Shown here one piece after another: positions 37,480 through 46,647 of a stretch of DNA of 64,000 bases (within the stretch, counting starts at the first letter, position 1; every line of letters starts with the position of its first letter). Both the position numbers and the translations under genes were made by a program. Under the pieces are notes generated by a model. That model did not search any database. It had not been told where the DNA came from and saw nothing but the letters and a program-made list of their open reading frames with translations. This stretch comes from Pseudomonadota bacterium (GTDB lineage: Bacteria; Pseudomonadota; Gammaproteobacteria; Acidiferrobacterales; UBA6901), in assembly GCA_021785515.1 (NCBI GenBank), contig JAJYEX010000001.1, forward strand, positions 1 through 64,000, given 5' to 3'.

Positions 37480-38067
37480 CGCCGCTCGTGCCGCCACAGT
37501 TCGTGGCCCAACGCCGTGTCGGCAACAAGAATGATGGCAACGATGCCGATACCCTTTACGCGGTGTACCGGAACCCCCGGATTCGACCCGCTCAGGTAAA
37601 GACGCTGTATCAACCAGATTCGCGGGCTGCTGGGCGAGCGTGGCGTGATCAGGCGTGCTGGCACAGGCGGGTTCCAAGCCCTGATTAAGCGGATCAACCA
37701 GGAAGACCTTCCGGAAGTGACCCCTTCCCTACAGCACCAAGTCGCGCTGATACCCGCACATATCGGGGAAATCGACGCCCACTTGAAGGCCCTTGAGTGC
37801 GAGCTCGATAGCGCCTATCAGGGTTCGGTCGTCGCGCAGCAGGTGCACACCATTTTCGGGGTGGGCCTGATCACCGCGACGGCATGTGCCGCCGAGCACG
37901 GCGGCGCAGTCGAGCGCTTTCACGACAGTCGCGAGTTTGCCGCCAGCATTGGAATTACACCGAGGGAACACTCCTCTGGAGAGAAGCGCCTCCGGGGCAC
38001 CATCAGCAAACGTGGTAACGCCTACCTGCGCCAACTGCTGGTGCAGTGTGCCCATATCATCTGGTAA
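37480..38067 (+). pseudogene. IS110-family transposase remnant
   Basis: The start with the first catalytic Asp is missing. FVAQRRVGNKNDGNDADTLY (the second acidic cluster) is followed by a deletion and frameshift, then QIRGLLGERGVIRRAGTGGF. The C-terminal IS116/IS110/IS902 domain is nearly complete: TIFGVGLITATACAAE and FAASIGITPREHSSGEKRL, with the catalytic Ser. It is a different lineage from the intact element at 45 kb. Confidence 0.8.
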
Positions 38068-38104
38068 CCGTCCGGTCACCGCCCTCTTGACGGAACAACC
38101 GGCG

Positions 38105-38279
38105 CGTTGATCTCGTCCGTGTAGACGTCGTGGGCCTGGGCCGCTACCGAGACCGAAGCGCCGGGCTCGAGGGTATCCTCCACGATGCGCCGCTTCTCGG
38201 CGATGGTGCGCAGCCGCCGTGGCCGTCTCGACAGGTCGCGGTCGTGCCGTTTTGCTATTGCCTTGCTGTTCGTGTCCAT
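38105..38279 (-). pseudogene. Fragment of an IS66/IS3-type HTH protein
   Basis: The sequence RRLRTIAEKRRIVEDTLEPG then ASVSVAAQAHDV is the N-terminal helix-turn-helix of transposase accessory proteins (IS66 TnpA or IS3 OrfA type). The homology stops abruptly after HDV. No other part of the element is present. Confidence 0.55.
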
Positions 38280-38717
38280 CTTCTCCCCTCAAGGACACAG
38301 TGATCATGTCCGTTATCATTAGGACACGTAGCAGTAACACGACTGGGTGTGGGAGGTCTAGAGTGTAGAGGCCGGACGCTTACTAGCAACTTGCATCGGA
38401 TGTACGCCTGCCGAGATGCAAAGCGAAACCATGGCCGGCGGGTGACACCACAACGGGCGAAAAAGTCGGGTCCTATAACGTGGCCACGACTAGGTCAGCC
38501 GGAACATGAGTGATGGGATAAACAGAAAGACGGATAAGCGGATCGTATCGCTTCGATATTTCCGGCGGATCAATTCGACACACGGCGACGCAAGTACAGG
38601 CGGGCATGCTATCGCGCCGATAACTCGCCATAGCTGACAGACATCCATGCCCTCAGAAAAATACCGCGATGGTCCGCAGGCTCTGACGCGCAGTCGCGAA
38701 TGTCGAGCCTTGCCCCG
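38280..38717. other. Gap downstream of cyoD
   Basis: About 440 bp between IS debris and the end of cyoD. cyoE (heme O synthase) would be expected here in many operons but is absent; no gene or terminator with a T-run was seen. Confidence 0.5.
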
Positions 38718-39050
38718 CTACATCATGCGCGAGTGCAGGACGGTCATGATCCAGAGCGAGCCGCAGACCATGATCCCGACGATCAGCCCCGTGAGGAGGA
38801 TCGCCTGCACGTTCCAGGTCTGATCGGAGGACCGGTCCAAATGTAGGAAGTAGTGCAGCTGCCCGACGATCTGCGCCACGGCGGCCAGCGCGAGTCCTCC
38901 GTATATCCAGTCCGCCGAGATTGCACCGCGGCCATATATCACCAGCGCAAACGGGATGACCGTCAGCACAATCGACACGATAAATCCGACGATATAACCC
39001 TTCAGGCTTGCGTGGCTGATGCCCGGGATATGAACCGCTTCGTTGTGCAT
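38718..39050 (-). CDS. cyoD: Cytochrome bo3 quinol oxidase subunit IV
   Basis: A 110-residue subunit with three membrane helices, including GYIVGFIVSIVLTVIPFALV and the conserved QIVGQLHYFLHLD. It stabilises the CuB site during assembly. The ATG at 39050 overlaps the cyoC stop by one base (TAATG), which decides the start. Confidence 0.95.
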   Translation of the reverse strand: MHNEAVHIPGISHASLKGYIVGFIVSIVLTVIPFALVIYGRGAISADWIYGGLALAAVAQIVGQLHYFLHLDRSSDQTWNVQAILLTGLIVGIMVCGSLWIMTVLHSRMM

Positions 39051-39715
39051 TACATCACCCCCCGCAAATAGACAATGGTGAACACTCCGATCCATACCAC
39101 ATCCAGAAAGTGCCAGAACATGCTGAGCCGGATCAGGCGCGACTGGTTTTGAGGTGTTAAGCCCTTCTTCATGACCATGAAGATCATCGTGGCCATCCAG
39201 ACAAGCCCCAGTGTCACATGAGCGCCGTGCGTCCCTACCAGCGTGAAAAACCCGGTCAGAAACCCGCTCCGGTCCGGACCATTGCCGGCAGCCACCATGT
39301 GGTAGAACTCGTTGACCTCCATACTGATGAACCCGAGCCCCAGCAAAAAGGTGACCATCAACCAGCCAACCACCCCGCCCTTGTTCATACGGTTCATTGC
39401 CAGCACGACGAACCCGTAGGTCACGCTGCTGACGAGCAGGAACATGGTTTCACCGAACAAATAGGGAAGATCGAACAGCTCCTTGCCGGTCGGTCCGCCT
39501 GCGTAGCGGTGGCTCATCACCGCGAAGCCCGTGAACACGGTGGCGAACAATATGCAGTCGGTCATGATATACAGCCAGAAGCCGTCTACCGTCCTGGAAA
39601 TAGCCGCCGCGTGCCCGTGATCTTCGTGCTCTTGAGATGCGGAATGACCTGCGGCGTGTTCCTTTACGGAATAGCCTGCGGCTACGGAAAGGTCTGCGAC
39701 AGTTTTTGTCGTCAT
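39050..39715 (-). CDS. cyoC: Cytochrome bo3 quinol oxidase subunit III
   Basis: A 221-residue five-helix subunit. [20 protein letters not shown] and [16 protein letters not shown] resemble Cyo[15 protein letters not shown] and [17 protein letters not shown] are diagnostic of oxidase subunit III. The N-terminus has a His-rich stretch ([18 protein letters not shown]). The gene overlaps cyoB by 4 nt. Confidence 0.96.
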   Translation of the reverse strand: MTTKTVADLSVAAGYSVKEHAAGHSASQEHEDHGHAAAISRTVDGFWLYIMTDCILFATVFTGFAVMSHRYAGGPTGKELFDLPYLFGETMFLLVSSVTYGFVVLAMNRMNKGGVVGWLMVTFLLGLGFISMEVNEFYHMVAAGNGPDRSGFLTGFFTLVGTHGAHVTLGLVWMATMIFMVMKKGLTPQNQSRLIRLSMFWHFLDVVWIGVFTIVYLRGVM

Positions 39716-41763
39716 GATTGCTGCGCCTCATGAACGAGAATGACCGGAGTATGAGTATGTTGCAATGCCTGGCCAGACAGCAGCGGATCGGTCTCCTTCA
39801 GCTGCTTAAACCGCGCCTCTTCAATCTGCTGCACTTCGGCGGCAGGCACGTAGTAGTCGACGTCGTCGTTCATCGCCCTGACGATCACAGTCACAAGCGT
39901 CGCGAGCGCACTCAGCACCACCAGCCACCAGATGTGCCATATAAGCCCGAATCCCAGCACGAAGGACAAGCCTCCGAGAACAAAACCTGCTGGCGTGTTC
40001 CTGGGCATATGAATATCGCGGTACTGCTTTGGCTCTTTGTACGCGATCCCCTTCTCCTTCAGGTACATGAACTCGTCGATTTCATGTACCGGATCGATCG
40101 TGGCGAAGTTGTAGAAGGGCGCGGGAGAGGCCGTTGCCCACTCAAGGGTACGTCCGTTCTGCCAGTAGTCTCCGGTTACGTCACGGGTCCTTTCGCGGTT
40201 ACGGACGCTGACAACCAGCTGGACAATCTGGAAAACAATGCCGAGCACCACGACCATCGTGCCGACGAAGGCAATCTCCAGCCAGGGATGCCAGGCAGGG
40301 TTCGTGTAATGGTTGAGCCGCCGCGTCATGCCGAGGAAGCCCAGCACATAAAGCGGCGCAAACGCCATCACAAAACCGATTATCCAGGCCCAGAAAGCGC
40401 GCCGTCCCCATTTCTCATCCAGGCCGAACCCGAACGCCTTCGGAAACCAGTAGGAGTATCCGGCGAACATGCCGAACAGCGTTCCCGTAATGAGCACATT
40501 GTGGAAGTGCGCTACCAAGAACTCGCTGTTGTGCAGGACGAAATCCGCCCCGGGGAGCGCAAGCATGACACCGCTCATGCCACCGAGGGGAAAGAGCACA
40601 AGAAAGGCCAGGGTCCACAACATCGGGGTCTCAAAGCGCACCTTCCCACGGTACATCGTGAACAGCCAGTTGAAGATCTTCACGCCGGTCGGAATGGCGA
40701 TGAGCATGGTAGTGATGCTGAACACGGAATTAACCGCGGAGCTTGCGCCCATGGTGAAGAAGTGGTGCAGCCAGACACTGAAGGAAAGAATGGTGATGAC
40801 GGCCGTCGCCCACACCATGGTGGTATAACCGAACAGCCGCTTGCCGCAGAGAGTGGCGACCACCTCCGAGTAGACACCGAACGCGGGCAGGATGACGATG
40901 TAGACCTCCGGATGCCCCCATATCCAGAAAAGGTTGGCGTAAAGCATCACATCGCCGCCCAGGGTATTGGTGAAAAAGTGCATACCCAGATAGCGGTCAA
41001 GCGACAACATCGCCAGCGTCACGGTCAGCGGCGGGAAGGCAAGCATGATCAGGATCGCCGTACACAGGACACTCCAGGTGAAGATCGGCATCTTCATCAG
41101 GGTCATTCCGGGAGGCCGCATCCGCAGAATGGTCACGGTGAAATTGATCCCGGTCATAAGGGTACCGATTCCGCTGAGCTGTATGGCCCAGTCCCAGTAG
41201 TCCACGCCGGTGCCGGGGCTGTAGTGGATACCGCTCAATGGCGGGTATCCGGTCCAGCCGGCGCGGGAAAAATCTCCAACGCCAAGCGATACCATGATCA
41301 GCATCGCGCCCGCAACAGTCAGCCAAAAGCTCAGCGAGTTCATGAACGGGAACGCGACGTCACGCGCGCGGATCTGCAGCGGAACAACCACATTCATCAG
41401 ACCGACGATGAACGGCATCGCCACGAACAGGATCATGATCGTGCCGTGTGCGCTGAAGATCTGTTGATAGTGGTCCGGCGGCAGGTAGCCATGATCCGGG
41501 CCGAACGACATCGCCTGCTGGGTCCGCATCATGATGGCGTCGCTGATACCACGCAGCAGCATGACGAACGCCAGGATGATGTACATGATCCCGATTTTCT
41601 TGTGATCGACACTGGTCAACCACTCGCGCCACAGATATCCCCATTTCCCGTAGTAGCTAATAAGGCCCGCGATGATCAGCGCGCCCAGCATGGTAAAGGC
41701 TACGGCACCCATGATGATCGGTGCGTGATAGGGGATCGCCGATAGAGTTAGTTTCCCAAACAT
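39712..41763 (-). CDS. cyoB: Cytochrome bo3 quinol oxidase subunit I
   Basis: A 683-residue catalytic subunit. All heme and CuB ligands are visible: the low-spin heme His in [11 protein letters not shown], the cross-linked His-Tyr in [15 protein letters not shown], the His pair in WLHHFFTMG, and [11 protein letters not shown] for the two axial ligands. It reduces oxygen to water with ubiquinol electrons and pumps protons. Length agrees with E. coli CyoB (663). It lies 13 bp after cyoA. Confidence 0.97.
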   Translation of the reverse strand: MFGKLTLSAIPYHAPIIMGAVAFTMLGALIIAGLISYYGKWGYLWREWLTSVDHKKIGIMYIILAFVMLLRGISDAIMMRTQQAMSFGPDHGYLPPDHYQQIFSAHGTIMILFVAMPFIVGLMNVVVPLQIRARDVAFPFMNSLSFWLTVAGAMLIMVSLGVGDFSRAGWTGYPPLSGIHYSPGTGVDYWDWAIQLSGIGTLMTGINFTVTILRMRPPGMTLMKMPIFTWSVLCTAILIMLAFPPLTVTLAMLSLDRYLGMHFFTNTLGGDVMLYANLFWIWGHPEVYIVILPAFGVYSEVVATLCGKRLFGYTTMVWATAVITILSFSVWLHHFFTMGASSAVNSVFSITTMLIAIPTGVKIFNWLFTMYRGKVRFETPMLWTLAFLVLFPLGGMSGVMLALPGADFVLHNSEFLVAHFHNVLITGTLFGMFAGYSYWFPKAFGFGLDEKWGRRAFWAWIIGFVMAFAPLYVLGFLGMTRRLNHYTNPAWHPWLEIAFVGTMVVVLGIVFQIVQLVVSVRNRERTRDVTGDYWQNGRTLEWATASPAPFYNFATIDPVHEIDEFMYLKEKGIAYKEPKQYRDIHMPRNTPAGFVLGGLSFVLGFGLIWHIWWLVVLSALATLVTVIVRAMNDDVDYYVPAAEVQQIEEARFKQLKETDPLLSGQALQHTHTPVILVHEAQQS

Positions 41764-41776
41764 GACTGTTTCCTCG

Positions 41777-42706
41777 TCAATGGCTGGAGCGGAATGATCG
41801 GAGAGCCAACTGTTCCTGGGCGCTAGTGAGCTTCCGGCCCTGGGTATATTTGGCGATGACGTCCGAGAACAGAGTGTTCGGGCTGACGTCTGAATAATAG
41901 GTCACCGGATTAACCAGGCTGGGTTTCTCCAGCTTCCTGTAGGTGGCGAAATCCAGCTGTTTGGGAGAGCGGTGCACCTTGGCGACCCAGGTTGCGAAGC
42001 CCTGGGGCTTCATGGCGATGACTTTGAAATGCATTTTGGAGAAGCCGACACCGCTAATCTGGGTGTTAAGTCCGGTGAAGGTTCCCGCTCGGCTCGCCAA
42101 CAGATTGAGGCGGGTCATCATGCCTGCCATAGCATAGATTTGCGTCCCGAGCCGCGGGATGAAAAACGAGGTCATCACCGTGTCCGACGTGAGATGGATG
42201 TTCAGGGGTGTCCCGACCGGTATCACCATCTGGTTGACAGTCGCGAGGTGCTGCTCGGGATAGATGAACAGCCATTTCCAGTTCAAGGCAATGACATCGA
42301 TTGGCAGGGACTTCACGGCGACGCCGTTTTGCTTTACCACAAGACGCTTGTACGGGTTGAGCTTGTGGGTAGTGATCCACGAGAGCACAGACAGCCCAGC
42401 CACGATCAAAATTGGGATCATCCAGACCACGAGCTCGATCTTGTTCGAATGCGCCCAGTTCGGTTTATAGGTTGCGTTGGTATTGCTGGCTCGATAGCGG
42501 CGAGCGAACCAGAACGTCATGACGATCACCGGGATCACCGGGATCAGCATCAGCAGAAATGCGATCACGATCAGATGCATTTCGGAGCGGCCGACAGGTC
42601 CAGCAGGATCAAGCAAGGGAGAGTTTGTGAGGCTACAGCCGTCCAGGAGCACCAGCGAACCCAAGGCAAGCCACCTTGTGCCCTTGAAAATACGAGTCTT
42701 CAGCAC
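41777..42706 (-). CDS. cyoA: Cytochrome bo3 quinol oxidase subunit II
   Basis: A 309-residue subunit with a lipoprotein signal (LVLLDGCSL), two membrane helices and a cupredoxin domain. [20 protein letters not shown] and [18 protein letters not shown] are typical, and the CuA-binding Cys pair of cytochrome c oxidases is absent, which marks it as a quinol oxidase. It is the first gene of the operon. Confidence 0.96.
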   Translation of the reverse strand: MLKTRIFKGTRWLALGSLVLLDGCSLTNSPLLDPAGPVGRSEMHLIVIAFLLMLIPVIPVIVMTFWFARRYRASNTNATYKPNWAHSNKIELVVWMIPILIVAGLSVLSWITTHKLNPYKRLVVKQNGVAVKSLPIDVIALNWKWLFIYPEQHLATVNQMVIPVGTPLNIHLTSDTVMTSFFIPRLGTQIYAMAGMMTRLNLLASRAGTFTGLNTQISGVGFSKMHFKVIAMKPQGFATWVAKVHRSPKQLDFATYRKLEKPSLVNPVTYYSDVSPNTLFSDVIAKYTQGRKLTSAQEQLALRSFRSSH

Positions 42707-43524
42707 AGCACACCCCTTAAATACAAGACATTATGCGTCAGCTGAGGGCAAAAGTTGACCCTAGCACGAGCTTATAGGCGTCTCTACATTGAACGGCGCC
42801 GGTTACGATCTGAACGGCAACATCTTATCGTATTGCGTGAAGGCCTACGAGAAACTTAGCGCACTTCTTGACGTCGACGTGCGCGGAAGTGTATGCGAGC
42901 TTTAGATTCTTTGTAAGATGAAAATACTTTTGAACGGATCAAAAAAGTTTTTCCGCTAATATACTCAATCTGCGGTTCATACGAGCCGCGACGGGTGCGA
43001 ATACCCCCGGAATAATCTGCTTGCCGACCGTCACACAGCGCCGAACATCAGTCCCTCTGCACGGGGTTCACATGCGCCGCAGGGGAGCATCAACAATCAC
43101 CCCGATGATTCCAATGCACTACAAATGAGCATTAATGATGACTGCCGGAGCAATGGGTTACGGCATCTGCACGTAGGCTGCGCTCAATATCGCCATGCGC
43201 GTCCGCACTGTTTCGGCCGATGGCGAGCGACAGCGGGCGCGCGCCTGCGGGCAAGCAGCATTCGGGAAGACCACCAGTGACTGGTAGATTTGTGGCGCAC
43301 GTGTCTGGGATTATTAATGCCGGTGCGCAGACTCGAACTGCGGACCTACTGATTACGAATTCTCAACATATTTACATTTTGATCAATAGGTTAACGTACT
43401 TTTTCATCCAAAATGACGTGAAATTGAATCCATGCGAGGTCAATTACTTGGAGGTATCTTGAAGCGTTATTTTGGATGACTCGCGAGCCGGTACCCGCTC
43501 AACTCGATGTGCGACGCGCCGATA
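42707..43524. other. Upstream region of cyoA and left flank of the toxin module
   Basis: About 820 bp without a gene. The reverse strand has a CATAAT box about 30 bp before cyoA, but its -35 is poor. It contains repeat copy 2 (43,320-43,359). Reading frames that give GAQTRTADLLITN here come from that repeat and are not proteins. Confidence 0.45.
43320..43359 (-). repeat. tRNA-3'-end repeat, copy 2 (att-like)
   Basis: Identical over 40 bp to copy 3 and one base different from copy 1. On the reverse strand it runs from an anticodon-loop-like segment through the T-arm to the acceptor strand. The expected CCA is replaced by TTA just outside. Confidence 0.72.
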
Positions 43525-43553
43525 TTGATACGCCCGGCCATCTGCCGTACACT
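43525..43553 (+). promoter_or_regulatory. Promoter of the DUF1778-GNAT operon
   Basis: TTGATA at 43525-43530, a 17-bp spacer and TACACT at 43548-43553. Transcription would start near 43,560, so translation must begin at ATG 43566 or 43587. Confidence 0.5.
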
Positions 43554-43565
43554 ATGCCTTGGTCG

Positions 43566-43880
43566 ATGGTCAAACGGGCTCACCCCATGGCACGCCAAAA
43601 ACAGGTTTCCCGCGCGCGCGCTGAACGCTTGGAGGCGCGCATATCTCCAGACCAGAAAGCGCTGTTCCAGCGGGCAGCGGCACTGCAGGGCCGAAGCTTG
43701 ACGGATTTTGTCGTCTCGAGCGTCCAGGAAGCTGCCGCGCGAACAATCGAAGAAATGGAAATTATTCGATTGACCGCCCGGGACAGCCGCGTGTTTGCCG
43801 AGGCATTGCTCCATCCACGTGCACCCAACGAAAAACTGCGCGCGGCGGCACGCCGTTATCTGAAAACGATCGGCAGCTGA
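43566..43880 (+). CDS. DUF1778 antitoxin (TacA-like)
   Basis: A 104-residue antitoxin (97 if ATG 43587 is used). It has a basic N-terminus and a ribbon-helix-helix RLEARISPDQKALFQRAAAL then QGRSLTDFVVSSVQEAAART, as in DUF1778 proteins paired with GNAT toxins. The C-terminus (RVFAEALLHPRAPNEKLRAA) would wrap the toxin. Its stop is directly followed by the GTG of the toxin gene. Confidence 0.87.
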   Translation: MVKRAHPMARQKQVSRARAERLEARISPDQKALFQRAAALQGRSLTDFVVSSVQEAAARTIEEMEIIRLTARDSRVFAEALLHPRAPNEKLRAAARRYLKTIGS

Positions 43881-44396
43881 GTGGCGGAAACCGTCCCGAC
43901 CGCTTTCCGGATTGAACCGCTCGGAGAACGGCACGACCGAGCGCATTTTTCCTGTGGCGTTGATGCGCTGGACCGCTACCTTCGCGCACAGGCCGGTCAG
44001 GACAGTCGCAAGCATATTGCTTCCTGCTTCGTTCTCTTAACCGGCAATGAATCCGTAGCGGGCTACTATACGTTATCGGCCATGGGAATTGCGCTCGTCG
44101 ATTTGCCGGCGGCGCTGGCAAGGAAGTTACCGCGCTACCCCGTCGTTCCTGCAACCCTGATGGGACGGCTTGCCGTGGATCGTCAACATCAGGGCCATGG
44201 CCTCGGGGAACTCCTTCTTTTCGATGCTTTCAGCCGGACACTGCGCAGCGAAATCGCCTCCTATGCCTTCGTGGTTGATGCTAAGGACAATTCGGCGCAA
44301 GCATTTTACGAACATTACCGTTTTCTGCAGCTAGCGGGCACTGGACGACGGTTGTTTCTGCCGCTCGCTGAAATTGCGATGCTTTTCAGCAAGTAG
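43881..44396 (+). CDS. GNAT-family acetyltransferase toxin (TacT-like)
   Basis: A 171-residue GNAT protein. Known relatives acetylate aminoacyl-tRNA and stop translation. FSCGVDALDRYLRAQAGQDS is the family opening, and RLAVDRQHQGHGLGELLLFD is the acetyl-CoA loop. SAQAFYEHYRFL closes the fold with the catalytic Tyr region. The GTG start abuts the antitoxin stop (TGAGTG). Confidence 0.9.
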   Translation: MAETVPTAFRIEPLGERHDRAHFSCGVDALDRYLRAQAGQDSRKHIASCFVLLTGNESVAGYYTLSAMGIALVDLPAALARKLPRYPVVPATLMGRLAVDRQHQGHGLGELLLFDAFSRTLRSEIASYAFVVDAKDNSAQAFYEHYRFLQLAGTGRRLFLPLAEIAMLFSK

Positions 44397-44488
44397 TTGC
44401 AATCGGCCACATCGACGGGACTCAGCCCTTGAAATACCTGGAGCAGAGAGAACGGCAAAAATGCTGAATTTCTTGCATAGAGATGGTG

Positions 44489-44528
44489 CCGGTGCGCAGA
44501 CTCGAACTGCGGACCTACTGATTACGAA
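44489..44528 (-). repeat. tRNA-3'-end repeat, copy 3 (att-like)
   Basis: Same 40 bp as copy 2, with ACCA next to the acceptor end on the reverse strand. Copies 2 and 3 lie in the same orientation and enclose the toxin-antitoxin pair. No 5' tRNA half follows at 44,529 onward. Confidence 0.72.
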
Positions 44529-44717
44529 TGGCTTTTTGCCCCTTTTTCGATCAATGACTTGCAGGTCATTTTTCCGATAATGCGATTCATGATCAATAAC
44601 TTGTATGACTTGGTATGACTTGGTATGAATACCAATTCAGCCCGGTTTTTTTGATGCCTTTTCCCAAATTTTTCCCAATCGCCGGACAGGCGACCAACTG
44701 ATTTCTGCTCAGTTGCG

Positions 44718-44747
44718 TGTGTGATATCCTGTACAACATATCACACA
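44718..44747. repeat. Perfect 10-bp inverted repeat
   Basis: TGTGTGATAT and ATATCACACA flank a 10-nt centre. It lies 26 bp ahead of a strong promoter and may be an operator. Confidence 0.5.
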
Positions 44748-44773
44748 ACGCATTGATCACTAAAAGAAAAGTA

Positions 44774-44801
44774 TTGACACTGTTGTGTAGTGTGTTATAC
44801 T
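44774..44801 (+). promoter_or_regulatory. Strong orphan promoter
   Basis: TTGACA at 44774-44779, a 16-bp spacer and TATACT at 44796-44801. No believable gene follows before the IS1111-type element at 45,018. A stem with perfect 7-bp arms (CCTCTAC, GTAGAGG) lies at 44,849-44,868, so a small RNA or a truncated transcript is possible. Confidence 0.5.
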
Positions 44802-45032
44802 GTGGGACAGGTGTACTGATATCTATCTGGGCCGCGGGACAAAAGAAACCTCTACCCCCAAGTAGAGGGCGAGGCGCATTACCGCACCGCGGGGCTCTCG
44901 AAGATAGAGGGAAGTGGGTTTCCAGGAAAAAACCCAACCCCAAAAAAGTCCACCCTGCTCGAAGACCACGGTGCACCGCAGCACTGTGGGAGCGACTGCC
45001 TGATCCTTAACCCCTATATGGTCTCCCCCCGC

Positions 45033-45301
45033 ATTGCAAGGCTGCGTGGTTGCGATGACAGGAACAGGTTGCTGCCATATATCCGGCCTCGATGTGGGAG
45101 AGCGAGCTCCCGGGCCACGATGTGATGCGCGCGTATCGTCCTTATCAACTTTTCGGTTTCGGGAACCGTTGGGTTAGCCAGGTTTTCAATACGCCGGTCT
45201 GACCTGGAGTGTCATCGTGTCACGCTGCCTTTGCAATCCTTGGGTGAGCACCTCCTGCCATCACGTTTTCGTATCGCCGAATGGCTTCAACGCCATCCCC
45301 T
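45033..45301 (-). ncRNA. Candidate guide (seek/bridge) RNA region of the IS1111-type element
   Basis: This non-coding end follows the transposase gene, where IS1111-group elements are known to encode the RNA that pairs with target and donor DNA. I infer it from position and length only; the fold and the guide loops were not worked out. Confidence 0.3.
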
Positions 45302-46315
45302 TCATGCAGCCTGGTAGCGGCCGCCGTTGTGCACAATCGCCCAGCCGATCCGTGCCATCTTATTGGCGAGCGCCACCGTCGCCTTGTTGATGCCGCGGGT
45401 TTCCCGCAGGCGGTTGATCCAGCGGCTCAAGGCGTCATCCCTGCCCTTGGCCGCGATCACGACAGAGCGGGCACCATGGATCAGCAGGCTGCGCACGTAG
45501 CGGTCGCCACGCTTGGTGATACCCAGCAAGACATTCTTGCCGCCGCTCGAGTGCTGGCGCGGCACCAAGCCGAGTGCCGCGGCCGCATCCCGGCCGCGCC
45601 GATACTGATGGCCGTCTCCGACCGCGCTGACGAAAACACTCGCCACGATCGGGCCATAGCCGGGCACCGTCTGCAGCCGCTCCACCCGCTCGTCCTCCCG
45701 GGCCGCCGCAGCGAGTTGTGCCGTCAGGGCGTCGATGTGGGCATCGAGCTCCCCCAGCTGGGTTTGGCCCTGGGCGAGGAGCCGGCGAAAGACCTCGTTC
45801 AGACCGTTGCCCGCATCTTCCAGCACCCCCGGTATCGCACGGCGTAGCGCACCGATCCCTTGGGGGATCGCAATGCCATATTCACCGAGCAAACCGCGAA
45901 GCCGGTTCGCCAACGCAGTGCGCGACTGAATGACCCCTTCCCGCAGCCGCACCAGCGATTGCATGTCCTGGCGTGCTACGGTCTTGATCTCCACAAAACG
46001 CATTCCCGGTGAGCGCACCGCTTCACTGATCGCCCGTGCGTCGTTGTAGTCATTCTTCTGCCCGCGCAAATGCGCCTTCACATACTGCGGCGGGATCAGC
46101 TTCACCTCGTGCCCGAGTCTGGTCAGCTCCCGCCCGAAATAATGGGCACTCGCACAGGCCTCTAGGCCGATCCGGCAGCGCGGCGCGTTCGCAAAATACT
46201 TCAGCACCTGGCTGCGGGACAGCCGTTTCTTCACTCGCTCTTTGCCCTGTGCGTCCATTCCCACTATATGAAACACGTTCTTTGCCAGATCCAATCCCAC
46301 GGTTGTAATATCCAT
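45302..46315 (-). CDS. IS110-family (IS1111 group) DEDD transposase
   Basis: A 337-residue recombinase, full length. The RuvC-like DEDD domain has TVGLDLAKNVFH, RIGLEACASAHYF and GQKNDYNDARAI. The C-terminal domain has TVPGYGPIVASVFVSAVGDG and LVPRQHSSGGKN with the nucleophilic Ser. AGAGGAG is seven bases before the ATG. It appears functional. Confidence 0.95.
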   Translation of the reverse strand: MDITTVGLDLAKNVFHIVGMDAQGKERVKKRLSRSQVLKYFANAPRCRIGLEACASAHYFGRELTRLGHEVKLIPPQYVKAHLRGQKNDYNDARAISEAVRSPGMRFVEIKTVARQDMQSLVRLREGVIQSRTALANRLRGLLGEYGIAIPQGIGALRRAIPGVLEDAGNGLNEVFRRLLAQGQTQLGELDAHIDALTAQLAAAAREDERVERLQTVPGYGPIVASVFVSAVGDGHQYRRGRDAAAALGLVPRQHSSGGKNVLLGITKRGDRYVRSLLIHGARSVVIAAKGRDDALSRWINRLRETRGINKATVALANKMARIGWAIVHNGGRYQAA

Positions 46316-46647
46316 TTTGGTCTCCTCTCGCTTATCAGCGATGGCATGTAACCACTTCCATCTTGGCGCATTCGACGCCGGTTAAAAAGCGGGGGGAGAC
46401 CATCACTGCGTGCGCTGGCCCAAGACGGACACGATTCTGTTTGATGGCGGACAGCATTCTGGAACCATGACGGACACCGTTCTGGCGGGATGGCGGACAG
46501 TTTGTTCCGCCTGTCAGAACCCTGTCCGCCATGCCCAGCGCCCCCATGACCGGATAAGCCCGGACGGTCTCTCGGTAGCCCCTCGACGCAAGCCTTAATC
46601 CTGTCACCCTGACGCCTTTTTCGGACTCACCGAAGAGGAGGAAGGCT

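Larger units (their letters stand above)
45018..46403 (-). mobile_element. IS110-family element, IS1111 group
   Basis: An intact transposase gene is framed by perfect 15-bp inverted repeats: ATGGTCTCCCCCCGC at 45018-45032 and its complement at 46389-46403. Subterminal inverted repeats and a long non-coding end after the gene (269 bp, against 73 bp before it) are features of the IS1111 group. True ends probably lie a few bases outside the repeats. The right side abuts the terminus of an IS21 element. Confidence 0.8.

Noticed and set aside
39718-41745. A 675-codon open frame on the plus strand opposite cyoB.
   Set aside because: It is antisense to a certain gene in GC-rich DNA and has no family features; an artefact of codon bias.
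34313-44528. Calling the region a functional integrative element.
   Set aside because: No integrase, no intact tRNA and no conjugation genes were found; only repeats and fragments support former integration.
43220-44580. Open frames encoding GAQTRTADLLITN-type peptides.
   Set aside because: The peptide comes from the tRNA-derived 40-bp repeats, not from a gene.
44717-45010. A 97-codon forward frame and a reverse frame (44,593-44,976).
   Set aside because: No ribosome-binding site or recognised feature, and the forward start lies in the inverted repeat ahead of the promoter.
46430-46510. Recurring GGCGGACAG / GACGGACAC motifs that suggested a CRISPR array.
   Set aside because: They are the short repeats found in IS21 ends; spacing is irregular and no cas genes are present. 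No CRISPR array was found in the window.
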